From Flectonema sp. DT1601 (Eukaryota > Euglenozoa > Diplonemea > Diplonemida > Diplonemidae), in assembly GCA_964019425.1 (NCBI GenBank), contig OZ025844.1, positions 372,001 through 436,000 of the forward strand: DNA of 64,000 bases. The letters run 5' to 3'. Within the stretch, counting starts at the first letter, position 1. Each line of letters begins with the position of its first letter. The position numbers and the translations under genes are program-made. Below the pieces are notes generated by a model that was not told the origin of the DNA, searched no databases, and saw nothing but the letters and a program-made list of their open reading frames with translations. Of this stretch, positions 48,194 through 58,955 are shown piece after piece.

Positions 48194-51100
48194 TTAAGAA
48201 GAATTGTAGTTGGCCAGTACTTTACTTCTCGTTATTTTTAGTTCTCCGTTCAGCATACCATTCTTTACTGACCAATATCCTGATGCCCAGTGAGCTTTAA
48301 AATTAACACCCTGAAGAGCTGATTGTAATTCTGAAGATTTCTCAATTTTGTTCATGAAATCGGATTCAAGTGGAGTTAGAGAAAATGAATCCTTCTCTTC
48401 CCGACTGTTTTCAGATACTAAAATAGCATCGACTGTAGAAGAGTCAGGTGAGATGTTAACGACTGCTTGTTTAATTCCTGGGATACTCATTAATAATTGT
48501 TCAACACATCCAACATGGATTATCACACCTGTTGTTGTTCTACAGACTGCTGACACCCTATCAATTAGAGTTAGCTTACCGGAATCATCTACTTCTCCCA
48601 GATCACCTGTGAGGTACCATTTTCCAGATTTCAGCTGAGGTTGATCTTCAGTTGGTATTGCCGGATGTATAAAAACATGATCATCACCGACAACAACAAA
48701 AGCATTCTCCTCCGCAACAGGGTCATCAAAATATCCAACAGCAACGGAAGGACTCATTACAACTACTTCACCTCGTCTTCCTCCAGTGAAACCAACATCA
48801 GGACGGTTTACTAACTTCACGTAAACATCCTCAAATTTTGATCCCTCTGATCGTCCGTTTGCTGCAATCGCTCCTGTTTGTTGTTATTATTGTTTACCTG
48901 ATGTTTTTAAGATACTTTTAGAAAAGAGAATGATGACACATACCACACTCAGTAGCCCCATAACTGTCAACAAGAGATGCCGTAGCAGCTCTGCAGAACT
49001 CGTCTGCGAATTGTAGATCGATACTGTTGGTTTGGTGTTTAGTTTTTTGGGAAGTTTATTTTTTAATTATTATTCTCTCTGAAAACACCTAACGAAAGAT
49101 ATTCATACCTTGGAGTTGGAGATCCACCAGTAGCGAGATACGCGATACGAGTTCCGAAAACTATTTTTGAAAAGTCGATTAACGACGTTGTTGGATACGA
49201 CGATTCTTTTAATTCTCGTAATCCAGACCAGATATTTGGAGGGCAGGCCATTGATGTTGGATTGACGTCAGATACCTGTTGGAATAGTTCTTCAACAGGT
49301 GAAGTGTACTCAATCATCGCATCCTTTTTATCATTCTCATGAGAAGACCAATGCTGAGCAGGGTAGTAACAGAATGATACTCTTCCTCCCATAAGAAAAT
49401 GTTGCCAAACTTTATACCTATCAGATGAATGAGATAACGGAATGTAAGATATCGTTAGAGACTTACTAATAACCAGTCTTTCCTGAATGTCTCCAACTAA
49501 ATCATTGACGAACCCCCTCGTGGGAATCGCAACTAACTTTGGCTTACCAGTAGTACCAGAGGTTGATAGAATAGTGCAGATTTCTTCATTTTTAAAAACA
49601 CCTCCACTTCGATCAAAACCGAACTCCTTTGGGAGTGTATTCTGACTCAGTCCAGGGTTAGCTATGATTGCTTCTGGTAAAGACAAAACCCTTGAATCAG
49701 ATGTAACATCACTTAACCCGTCCATTACTATTATTTCTTTTAGACCAGAACAACTATCGAATAGAGATTTATTAAACAAATTCCTCATCGTGAATAAACA
49801 ACTTACCTTCGTTCTATTCAAATGAGCAATCACCTGCTCTTGTGTGAATGATGTATGCACAGGTACTGACACCATACCTGCTAAAGCAATGGCAAAGTCA
49901 GAAACGATCCATTCCAACTCATTGTAACCAAGAAGAGCTATGAATGTTCCTGTTGGATATTTTGAACGAATTATCTCAGCCACTGATGATACGATTCTCC
50001 AAACTCCTTTATAATCTAACCAATAAGAATTATTATGTATAATTGGTTTGATACCCACAGCTTCAGGTAACGTCCATACTGATGTACATCTCGGTCTGTT
50101 CAATTGCCTCATTGAAATTCCGAGAGCAGGTCTGTTTTCAAAGGCGTCACAAGACCGACTGATTAGCGATGCTGGAGTATCAAAAAAACCTAAATCTTTA
50201 CCAGCACATGTGTACTTATGAAGCCAGAATATATGTTGTTTGTCTAGTATCCATTGTGGTTGGTCTGTGATGTTATTGGCGTGAAGTATTTTATTGTGAA
50301 CATCGAATCGTCTATCTCTGTGATTATCAATATTATGATACCTTGGTGACCTGTATGGAAGAGGTTTAGTAGTAGATTCGTACTCTTCGTGGTCGATAAT
50401 ACTTCCGGTTGAGTCGCAGTAAACACTTTGATCTCCTCCCATTTGAGTTGAAACGTCATCTGTGCTGATACCAATTTCCATGTTGCAGGGTCCGTTAAAG
50501 TTGTTTGTGTGTTCAGTTAGTTGTGATGAAACGATTAGTCGTCCGCATCCAAACATGCATTGAGTTGTCTTTTGTTTTGGTGCTGAGATCCATTGGACAT
50601 CAAGTCTCCATGTTACAGGTAATGATCTCGTGTCTACATCTTGACTGTCGCCTATTTCTCTCAGTCGAAGTAGTTCCTTATCAAGTTCATCCCACAGGAG
50701 TTGTTCTGATGATGTGAACCCACTTCCTCTTAGATCTGATTCCCTAGCTCTCATCATATCTCTTTTCCAACATCTCAAAATTCTAAATATTTCATCTTTA
50801 TCAGACGCTGTCTTAAGATCGTTGCTGTAATTAGTATCAACATTTTCAATGTGTTGTTTTGTTTTAGACTTTTGATCAATTTCTTTTTTATTTAATAATT
50901 CTCTGAGACTCATTGCTTTGTCAACAACCCGATTGAATTGCGACGTTAATATTTGAATCTCACAATCTGTTAATTGATAAAAGTGTTTCGATGGGTTCTC
51001 TGACAGTGGTTGAACTGAAATAGAAGATTCAGAATTAAACTGAATCCGAGATGGCGACACATCTAAATAATGTGCAACACGACGTCGTAGTTGAGATGTG

Positions 51101-53418
51101 TTGTCGTTTTGATGTTTATCAATTTGAACAGTTTTAGTTGAAATTGAATTATCATCATTGACTATATCCAATTTAATAGTAGTGTTTGTTGGTATGTTTG
51201 TAATGTCTGGCATCGTTGATGTTTTTAACGTGTCTCTCACTTCAAAAAATTTAAACTTCTCAACTCCATTGATCCAGTCTCTTCCAGCTGCTGTTTCCGT
51301 TTCTGACAATTCACCAGTCAGAGTCGTGTATTGTAGGTTAACTTTTCGACTTCCTTTCTTGTATGTTGTCGGTTTAATTCCTGTTTTTTGAAAAAGTTCC
51401 ATCTGAGCTTCTGAATAACTAGTTGACTCATAAGCGTCGTTGAACACTTTAATAAGAATGTCGTTTGTCTTTGGTGTTGGTTGTGAATTTTGATTAGTCT
51501 CAGAAGGCAATTGTTTTGAACAAAAACCTTTTCCAGATTCAAACAGAGCGAATGATGATCCCAACTCTGAGTCGTATCTTCTTTTGATTGCTGAGCGATT
51601 TGCTTTTCCAGTTAGAGTCAGCAACGTGTTCTCATTACTCCAAACTTCACGAGTCACAACAATACCGACTGGATGACAATACTCTGGAAGTTTACTCTTG
51701 ATGGCTATGGCTGTAAGTGATTTCGTAATTTGGTTATTTGTTGATGTTGAATTCTCATTCACAGAAACAATCAAACCCAATCCTGACCTGTTACGATCAC
51801 AACACAACACAACATGTTTTATATCACTCAAAGCATTATTATATAAAGCTTCTAACCTACCAGGTTCAATCCATACAGAGTCTCCGTGATAGTATATTTC
51901 CTCAAGGTTGCTGACTCTGTCGGTCACCTGAAGTTTTCCGTCGACTAATTTCCCAACGTCTCCCGTGTAATACCATCCTGTGGAGTGATATTTTGGAATT
52001 GGCTTTCCTGAATTGAGGTGTAGGTCCCAGGCTTTCTTTGTTAAATCAGTTCTGTTAACATAAAAGGTTTCTGGTACGTCCTCTTTTCTACGAACGACTA
52101 TCTCACCTTCGGTTGTACCAGGATAAATTTCAGAACCATCTGAGGAGTATACAGGTATCAGTTTTAATTCAACATTGTCAGCTACCTCACCGTTTGAAGA
52201 GATTCCTGGAAACTCTGTTGATCCGTAGCTGTCAACAGCACGACAATCATTTCCATCTGCTAAGATTCCATTCAAAAAGTGTTTTACAGGTGTTGGTGTG
52301 CAAGCTCCTCCAGTCACCACTACAAGTAGATTCCCCCCAAGAAGCTCTCTGTACTTGTTAACAATTACATTTTCAATTTCTTGACCTTCTCGAGTTCTTA
52401 GAAATGCTTCCTTCACAGCAGCTGTTTTTTATGTTTTTTTTTTTTAAAAAAATACGAAATCTCCCTTTACTGGAGTCTACAATAATTATTAAAACACACC
52501 ATCAGCGTTTGGGAAATCAGATTTAGAAAGTTGCTGTTCAATCGCCAATTGCAGATCTGAATCATATGCGCTGTATATATTCTGCCACGTACATGACATG
52601 GCTAAGAAGAATGTTGGTCTAATTATGCCAAGCTGAGAATAGAATTCCGGCGTGCATTCTGGATAAGTAGTAAAAGATAGACACCCACCAGCCATTGAAG
52701 TAAGCCAACAAATGCCTCTATCAGCACCATGAGCTAAGGACATGTACGAAACTGTTCTACGGTCTGAAGGAGATGAAATGCTACCGAGTGGTCCAGGATT
52801 GCAATTTGTCACTCGCCATGTCTTCTTAGGTGTTGCTACTGCTTTTGGTGCTCCTGAAGTACCGCTGCTGTACATGTACGTGAAGGGTTCAAGTTCTTCA
52901 TCGATGCTACCAACAGACACAACTTCATTATAGAAAGGAGAGTCTACATAGTTATCAGTGAGTAGTTTATTATAATAGGTTGAGTCTACATTAAGGATGT
53001 CATCGAAACTATTTCTCAAAGAATCGTGTTCCGACAACAACTCCAAAGAAGGACCATCACAGATCAATAATGAAAAATTCAACTCAGAGAGAATCGAACT
53101 TAATTTATCAAATGACCATTCGCTGTGTAAGCCAACAACAATTCTGTCAGTGATGGCTGCGGCGAAATCAGCTACCAACCACTCTGCTCTGTTTGACATC
53201 ATTATTGCGATTGTATCTCGCCTGGTCCCTTTAGTTTTTATATATGAAACTACCGCGTGAACTTCTCTAGCCGTTTCAAGATATGATTTATATTTATAAG
53301 TCTTGGTGTCTTCGTCCCAGGAACCAATATGATTACCTTCAGTATAAAGATCAAACATTCGCATTACACTGTCACCAAGCGAACCAGCTTCACTCAAATA
53401 AGTTGCTGAGGAGGACAT
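48194..53418 (-). CDS. Tandem adenylation-domain protein (acyl-CoA synthetase-like), 4 exons
   Basis: About 1663 residues with two complete AMP-binding (ANL) domains that activate carboxylic acids as acyl-adenylates. Exons are 52500-53418, 49109-52421, 48944-49023 and 48194-48873; introns are 52422-52499, 49024-49108 and 48874-48943. Domain 1 has SSGTSGAPK near 181, DSYGSTEF near 370 and GWYYTGD near 452. Domain 2 has STSGTTGKPK near 1252, DSYGATECG near 1430 (restored by splicing) and GKWYLTGD near 1520. The YGSTE/YGATE style resembles carboxylic acid reductases and FadD9-like enzymes, but no carrier or reductase domain is visible. A ubiquitin-like stretch may lie near 717-765. An in-frame ATG exists at 53481; I prefer 53418 because a strong acceptor (TTTTCCCCCCTTCAG, AG 53443-53444) lies between them. 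The substrate is unknown. Confidence 0.88.
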
Positions 53419-53696
53419 TTCTTTGGTTTCCTCCTCTGAGTTCTGAAGGGGGGAAAAGTTACTTAACTGGTGAACATTCATAATAAATACTTCACATTGC
53501 GCAAGGCATTCGTAAAAAAAAAAAAAAACACGAAAAGAAAAACACACCCGATAATGAATGTTTCGTACAAGACCGTGTAAATACAGAGTGCCGACCGACT
53601 AGTTAGTCGTGTGAATATTGTTGTCTAGACTCTATAGTGTAAAGAGTTGACAAACTACGCGAACGTGTTGTTCCTTTTTTCTTCTTAATTGAAACA

Positions 53697-53876
53697 TTAA
53701 ATTGACAAGCCTCCTAATTCCATGTTCATAGCACCTCCTACGTCAGGATCAGACATCTTCTTAGTGTGTGGTGTAGGTAACCAATCCTTGATTGGTGTCT
53801 CATGACCTGTTCCTAGTACGAGAGCTCCTCCCATTACAACTTTCTCCTTCTTTCCGTTTGCACTAGTAGATGGCAT
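53697..53876 (-). CDS. Small hypothetical protein (59 residues)
   Basis: Short frame beginning MPSTSANGKKEKVVMGG and ending MNMELGGLSI. It is mostly hydrophilic with no signal peptide, TM helix or cysteine. I do not recognise it. Support for a real gene comes from its position and leader site: a pyrimidine-rich stretch ends in TATAG at 53899-53900, giving a 22-base 5' UTR like its neighbours. The longer open frame to 53969 crosses this acceptor and is not used. The composition (Gly, Met, Lys, Pro) is not low-complexity. Confidence 0.55.
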   Translation of the reverse strand: MPSTSANGKKEKVVMGGALVLGTGHETPIKDWLPTPHTKKMSDPDVGGAMNMELGGLSI

Positions 53877-54218
53877 GATATAGTAGGTTAAGGTATCCCT
53901 ATAAAAATGGATAAAAGCAAAAATAAATCTTTTCTCCCATCCCAACTGCGAACAGAACCAAAGAGACATCTTATGATGAATAACACTCTCTCACTAATCT
54001 TTTTGTAAGAGACATTCTATTGGGTTTGGTCAGTCTGTAAGAGTGCAATGTAATTAAAAAAACAAACCCAACAAGCAAACAGAAAGTACAGGTGAAATAC
54101 AATGAACTAACCCCTTGTGGAGTGTAGGTTCGCAGTGGATAGGGAAAGCACTTATTGTAGTGCTACACAAACAACACGACTTTATTTCTTCCGTTTCTCA
54201 TGTTGAGTTAGTGAGATT
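53877..54218. other. Short intergenic spacer
   Basis: About 340 bases between the 655-residue protein stop and the small protein. Apart from the leader acceptor near 53899 nothing is recognised. No homopolymer run longer than about 8 occurs here, unlike most spacers of the window. Confidence 0.5.
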
Positions 54219-56186
54219 TTAAACATCGCCTCTTTCGATCATTTTCCTGAACTCCGATTCTCTGATGTTTTTCTTTGTTTGGATGTTTTGGTACCAATTC
54301 GTTCCTTTGTGAACTTTTACTTTCCATTTCTTCATCTTCAAGAGATCTTTTATTTTATTATCAGTTTCGTTGGCAGGAGTGCGAGCTACCGCTGCCGGTT
54401 TTTTTGTTTCAACCGGCTTTGTTGTTTCTGCCGGCTTTTTCGTTTCTGCCGGCTTTTTCGTTTCTGCTGGCTTTTTTGTTTCTACCGGTTTCTTTGCTTC
54501 TGCTGGCTTTTTAGTTTCTGGCTTAGTTGGATTTTCCGCAGCTATCTTTCGAGCTTCAAGGTAAAACTTATTCGGCCAAACAGTTTCCTTACCAAATGAA
54601 AGGAACGGCTTGTCTCCTTTTGTCTTCAGTTTGCAACCCTTTTTGAATATTGCATTCATCGAAGCGATGGTGTCCGTACAAAGTTGCTTGAGAGTGTCAA
54701 CCAACGATGTTGATTTTCCGCTCTTTTTACAAGTGTCACCAGAGATAGTGTAACCGAGTTTTTCAATTAGATATTTAGTCTCTTTATCCTTATTAAATAG
54801 AGTAGTAGTGTAGTATGAACTTTCTTTACTTCCCTTACTGGATAAATATACAACACCCTCACTGGTAGTATGCAGCTCTGTCCAATCATCATCTTGGCGA
54901 AGAACAACACCATCGGAGATCATTTTCTTGAATTCTTGTTTTGTTTTCTCCTCTTTTTCTTCTTCAGCTTTTTTTGCTGTTGCCTCTTCTTCTTCCTTCT
55001 TTTTCTTTTCGTCTTCCTCCGCTTTTTTTTTCTTAGCTGCTGCCTCTTCTTCTTCTTCTTGTTTTTTCTTTGCTGCGGCTTTTTCTTCTTCCTCCTTTTT
55101 CTTAGCAGCTTCTGCCTGTTGTTGCTTTTGGTCGGCTTCCTCCTTGTCCTGCTGAATTTTTAACGAAGCGGCCTTTGATGCAGCTTCGGCTTCGGCTTCT
55201 TCGGTGCGTTTTCTTTCTGCTTCCTTTTCTTTTTCTTCTTCTTTTTGTTGCTGTTGTTGCAACTGTGCCTGTTTTTCTTCTTCAGCTGCTTTGAGCTGGA
55301 GTGCTTCATTGGTTTTGCGTTTTTCTTCCTCTTCTGCTGCTTCAGTTAGTGCTCTCTGCTGTTGTACTTGAAGCTCCTCCTGCTGATTGGCGACATTGGC
55401 TTGAGAATTTTGTACTTTTATTGGTGTTGTAGTTGCTAACGGTTCTGATGGCCGGACAGGAACAGCCACAGGTTCTTGAGAGTCACTTACAAACGTAACA
55501 GTTGCTGCCGTAGTGGGTATTAATTCTTGTTCAACAACTGCCTTCGAAGGCGGCGGTTCACAAACTGCTTTTTGCTCAGTTTTCTCCAACTGTTTTTCTC
55601 TCTCAATTGTAGCCTTCAAGTCTTTTATGTAGTCGTCGTATAATTTATCAATCAGAGTTTGCCATGAAACACTCGCTTCTGAAATAATTTCTGCTCGCTT
55701 TTGAATTTCACGAGTTACGACGGATATATCAACCAATAAGATGTGTTTATTTAATATGTGAAATAGTGGTGGTGGTGATGATGGAGGTGGCGGCTGATTC
55801 CTCAATCGAGAATACCCAGACCACTGATCAGAACTATATGATGCATGAGGTGGAGGATATGGTGGTGGGGGAGGAGGAGGCGGAGGAGGTGGATAATTAT
55901 ATTGAACATCAGGCGGAAAGTAAACACCCGCTGATTGTAAATACGGATCTCTTTCTCTACGAAGGATTTCAATATGTTCTTCAAAGTGAATATCGCTAAT
56001 CATCGAGTCTATTTTAGTACGACTACACCTTCCACTAGCACTGTCTTCAATTCTTCCTTTTGATAGTACTTTTGACCATGCTTGTTGGACCATCGTATTT
56101 TCATGTTTTCTTCTAATCAATTCATCCTCAGCTTTTTCAAGTTTCCTCCTCTCCTCGAGAAGTTGCCGTCGTAACTGTGAGCTCAT
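54219..56186 (-). CDS. Coiled-coil protein with polyproline and KKPAET repeats
   Basis: 655-residue protein of unknown function, no intron. Residues 1-50 form a charged helix (LRRQLLEERRKLEKAEDELI). A proline-rich segment lies near 100-145, including 11 consecutive prolines, the type of sequence bound by profilin, SH3 or WW domains. A second helical region near 165-210 precedes a long Glu/Lys/Ala/Gln coiled coil at about 270-420. A compact segment near 425-550 (WTELHTTSEGVVYLSSKG, YLIEKLGYTISGD) could be a folded domain, not recognised. A run of about seven KKPAET/KKPVET units covers about 560-605, and a basic C-terminus follows. It is likely cytoskeletal or a scaffold. The leader acceptor is at 56195-56196, 8 bases upstream of the ATG. 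Confidence 0.8.
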   Translation of the reverse strand: MSSQLRRQLLEERRKLEKAEDELIRRKHENTMVQQAWSKVLSKGRIEDSASGRCSRTKIDSMISDIHFEEHIEILRRERDPYLQSAGVYFPPDVQYNYPPPPPPPPPPPYPPPHASYSSDQWSGYSRLRNQPPPPSSPPPLFHILNKHILLVDISVVTREIQKRAEIISEASVSWQTLIDKLYDDYIKDLKATIEREKQLEKTEQKAVCEPPPSKAVVEQELIPTTAATVTFVSDSQEPVAVPVRPSEPLATTTPIKVQNSQANVANQQEELQVQQQRALTEAAEEEEKRKTNEALQLKAAEEEKQAQLQQQQQKEEEKEKEAERKRTEEAEAEAASKAASLKIQQDKEEADQKQQQAEAAKKKEEEEKAAAKKKQEEEEEAAAKKKKAEEDEKKKKEEEEATAKKAEEEKEEKTKQEFKKMISDGVVLRQDDDWTELHTTSEGVVYLSSKGSKESSYYTTTLFNKDKETKYLIEKLGYTISGDTCKKSGKSTSLVDTLKQLCTDTIASMNAIFKKGCKLKTKGDKPFLSFGKETVWPNKFYLEARKIAAENPTKPETKKPAEAKKPVETKKPAETKKPAETKKPAETTKPVETKKPAAVARTPANETDNKIKDLLKMKKWKVKVHKGTNWYQNIQTKKNIRESEFRKMIERGDV

Positions 56187-56436
56187 TTATGTACCTGTTT
56201 AACAATTAGTAGTCAGTATGCCAAACACACTATTATATTATTAAAAAGAAGTTGAAGGTTGTCAGGTAGATGAGATAATATTGTTAGGTAGCTGAACTTC
56301 TTCAAAAAAAAAAAAAAACGAACAAAGACAGAATGCCGATTAAGACAACCAATTCAGTAACATTTCAGAACAACTACTACGTCCGTGAGTCAAACTAGAA
56401 TAAGATATCAATAAACCAAACGTCGATTAAAACGTG

Positions 56437-57546
56437 TTATGGCATTCGATGAATAGAACAATCAACTATGTCCGTAAATGAAATAATATTCTTATCATCC
56501 GCCTGTAGCGGTGATGATTGAGGAAGAGAACACAACGTTGACGTCACTGCGCATTGTCTTGTTGGAAGAGGTGATTTCTTTATTGATTTATTAACAACGA
56601 CCCTTTCAAGTAAAGTAGTTTTTGGAATCGGACCAGAAGATGGAAACAAATCAAAATCAACTTCAGCAGGTACATCCTGAAGACAAAACCTACGAGAGGC
56701 TGGGGTCGATACTTTCGGAGTATCGATGTCAACGTGTAAACAATCCTTAGTCGATGGTGTTTTCTGTTTCGACTTATTTGATATTTTCTTACCGACAGGA
56801 GTACACGGACGTACTACTTCGATAAGTGACTTTGACGGCTTGTCAGACTTAACCTTCCTCTTAACCTGCGAAGATGCGAATGTTGGTCTGTTCACCATAG
56901 CTGAATTAGCTCTTCTTTTATGAGGAGGACTTGGAACCTTATTATCTTCACTTTGAGACAATGGTTCTGGTGCTAGTCGTTTATCATTAAGGGGAAGTTG
57001 TTGAGATGATTCTGGATTTCTGTTATTCCTCCAGGGACTTCCCTTTCTCGGGAGGCATATTTTATATTCCGACGGATAGTTCCTCGGAGGTGATGTTTTT
57101 TTAAAAAATAAATTATTAACTGAAGTGTCATCATCTCCATCAGAGTCCAACTCAACTAAACTATTACCAAGTTTTACAGATCTATTTGAAGGAGTCCATC
57201 GAGGGACAGGTTTACCTGTTGACCAATCAGCTGTTAGTAGTAATAGAATAGCAGCGCAATGCTTACACTGATTGCCGTGTGGACATGTGCACCTTGACTC
57301 GTGAAGAGTGTATTCGCCAAGTAAAGAATCCAGTGAAAGTATGATATCGCATGTGTAGTTCTCACTACTGCCGCTTACCAAAGATTTTATACAAATCAGA
57401 TCACTGCCTTCTGCTACAGCTAAGGTATCTAACTTAACCCTTCCATACCCGGCAAGTTCCATCCCCCGAAGGACGTTATTCTCATCGAAGCTCGTAAAGC
57501 ATTCGAGTCCTATGTTCTTATTAAAAAATGGGGGGAGGGTTGACAT
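56437..57546 (-). CDS. SWIM zinc-finger protein
   Basis: 369-residue protein. Residues 86-96 carry a SWIM motif (CTCPHGNQCKHC: C86, C88, C94, H96), a zinc-binding module found in ubiquitin ligases, Rad51-linked SWS1 proteins and MuDR-type proteins. The N-terminal 80 residues precede it as in SWS1/ZSWIM7-type proteins. The remaining 260 residues are disordered, Ser/Pro/Lys-rich and have several TPxxK and SPP-like sites, suggesting a nuclear protein. SWS1 homologues promote homologous recombination, but they usually lack this long tail, so that link is only a possibility. The longer open frame passes through a poly(K) run, so I use the ATG at 57546. A leader acceptor (CACTCGCATAG) ends at 57605. 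No intron seen. Confidence 0.75.
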   Translation of the reverse strand: MSTLPPFFNKNIGLECFTSFDENNVLRGMELAGYGRVKLDTLAVAEGSDLICIKSLVSGSSENYTCDIILSLDSLLGEYTLHESRCTCPHGNQCKHCAAILLLLTADWSTGKPVPRWTPSNRSVKLGNSLVELDSDGDDDTSVNNLFFKKTSPPRNYPSEYKICLPRKGSPWRNNRNPESSQQLPLNDKRLAPEPLSQSEDNKVPSPPHKRRANSAMVNRPTFASSQVKRKVKSDKPSKSLIEVVRPCTPVGKKISNKSKQKTPSTKDCLHVDIDTPKVSTPASRRFCLQDVPAEVDFDLFPSSGPIPKTTLLERVVVNKSIKKSPLPTRQCAVTSTLCSLPQSSPLQADDKNIISFTDIVDCSIHRMP

Positions 57547-57992
57547 GTTTTCTTTCGTTTTTTTTTTTTTTTTTCCGCCTCCTCCCCTCCTTCCCCCCAA
57601 TCGGCTATGCGAGTGGAAATAGAGGTAAATTTTCACACAAGTAGACTCTCAAAATAAACTACCTACAAAGACAGAAACTACACATTGAAGAAAGACATCC
57701 TCACCTGTACGAATGAGGTAATAATAAATAAATGATTTAATAAGTAAAACAGCTATAGAGATACTTAGGTTAGTAAAAACAATTATTGTCTCCTAACATT
57801 ACTCAACTAGTAGAGTAGGTAAGAACACAATCTGGGTAAGCACTTCACGACTATTCATTATCAACATGTACTCGACTGTTGTGAGTATTCAGCCATGAGG
57901 CTCTGAAACTAATAATTAACACGGTCCGCAGTGTATAAAAAACTAAACGTTAGATTGTTAGCATCGAATAGGTTTCGAGGAAGTAGACAACT
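57547..57992. other. Intergenic spacer
   Basis: Spacer between the alpha-kinase stop and the SWIM-protein start. It begins with a sense-strand A run (about 57558-57574) and a C/T-rich block on the plus strand, with the leader acceptor at 57605-57606. No gene or RNA is recognised in the remainder. Confidence 0.5.
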
Positions 57993-58955
57993 TTACATAA
58001 CTTGCGAGTCGAACAATACTCGAGCTAGTTGTTCATCTTCAGACAAACGAGATGATGAAGAGGGTCGATGTTGTTGTCTGGTAGCAGCTTGCTGACGATT
58101 TTGGTCGTCTCTTGAAGCTTGCAATGCTCTATGAAGATCTACATCTGACTGGGGGTGTTGCGGAGCATTTCGGGCTTGCTGTCTCATTGGGTGTCCTCGT
58201 CCAGCACCACCCATGCCCATACGCTGCATCATTTCCATCATCTGTGGCATTCCTCCACCCATTCCACCCATACCCATGCCTGGTGGCATTCCCATGGAGG
58301 ATGAACCACCACCCTCGCGATACTTTTTATTTTCAGGAAGCTTGGCAGCTCTGCAAATTTCATTACATTTGTGAGTTTGTAGAAAACGTGAAATACCCTC
58401 AGCGCGTAGATCTCCGTCTCCGAATGACTCATTAGTAGCAGAGTGTATCTGAGGGTCTGTGTACATTCCACCAACACCTTGGATATCACAAATAAGAAGT
58501 TGCTGGTGGGACTCATGAAAAGTAAAATGAGAAAATGCCTGAGCCGTCTGATTTCTTGTAATGATCGCTCCAGCGTTGTTATTGTGCTTCTCGTAGTTTC
58601 CGCCCAGACGGGGTTCGATGTTCGCCCACCTGCCGTCTTCGAGTTCCAAGGCGTCACTCATAACGAAACTAACCTTTTCTTTTACTTCAGTTATCTTATT
58701 AAATAATCGAGCGTAAAACTCACTTATACTTTGTGTGCGAGCGTCACGGAGACAACTACGCTTCTGATCACTCATAGACTTGTGTATTATACTAAACTTT
58801 ACTACACTTGGTACACCTTCTTCATCAGCTTCGTGTACTACTCGCATTCCTCCCCTCGCAAATTGTTTTCCTATTGCTACTGTGGTTCTGGATTTACGCC
58901 ATGTTCCATCTTCACAATTCCAACTGTACTTTGTCGCGCGATGCTGACGAGACAT
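57993..58955 (-). CDS. Alpha-kinase (MHCK/eEF2K family) with C-terminal UIMs
   Basis: 320-residue atypical protein kinase. The alpha-kinase domain covers about 10-220: glycine-rich GKQFARGGMRVVHEA, likely ATP-contacting lysine K53 (SVVKFS), the signature DIQGVGGMYTDPQIHS, then FGDGDLRAEGISRFLQTHKC with the zinc-ligating H/C pattern HKCNEIC. This family includes eEF2 kinase and Dictyostelium myosin heavy-chain kinases. A Gly/Met-rich linker (GMGMGGMGGG) follows. Two ubiquitin-interacting motifs end the protein: SDVDLHRALQASRDDQ at 270-285 and EDEQLARVLFDSQ near 306-318. No calmodulin site or WD40/TRP domain is visible. The open frame starts at GTG, so I use the ATG at 58955. A textbook acceptor (TTCTTTCTTCTTGTTACAG) ends at 58973, 17 bases upstream. 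Kinase call is firm; UIMs are by motif. Confidence 0.9.
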   Translation of the reverse strand: MSRQHRATKYSWNCEDGTWRKSRTTVAIGKQFARGGMRVVHEADEEGVPSVVKFSIIHKSMSDQKRSCLRDARTQSISEFYARLFNKITEVKEKVSFVMSDALELEDGRWANIEPRLGGNYEKHNNNAGAIITRNQTAQAFSHFTFHESHQQLLICDIQGVGGMYTDPQIHSATNESFGDGDLRAEGISRFLQTHKCNEICRAAKLPENKKYREGGGSSSMGMPPGMGMGGMGGGMPQMMEMMQRMGMGGAGRGHPMRQQARNAPQHPQSDVDLHRALQASRDDQNRQQAATRQQHRPSSSSRLSEDEQLARVLFDSQVM

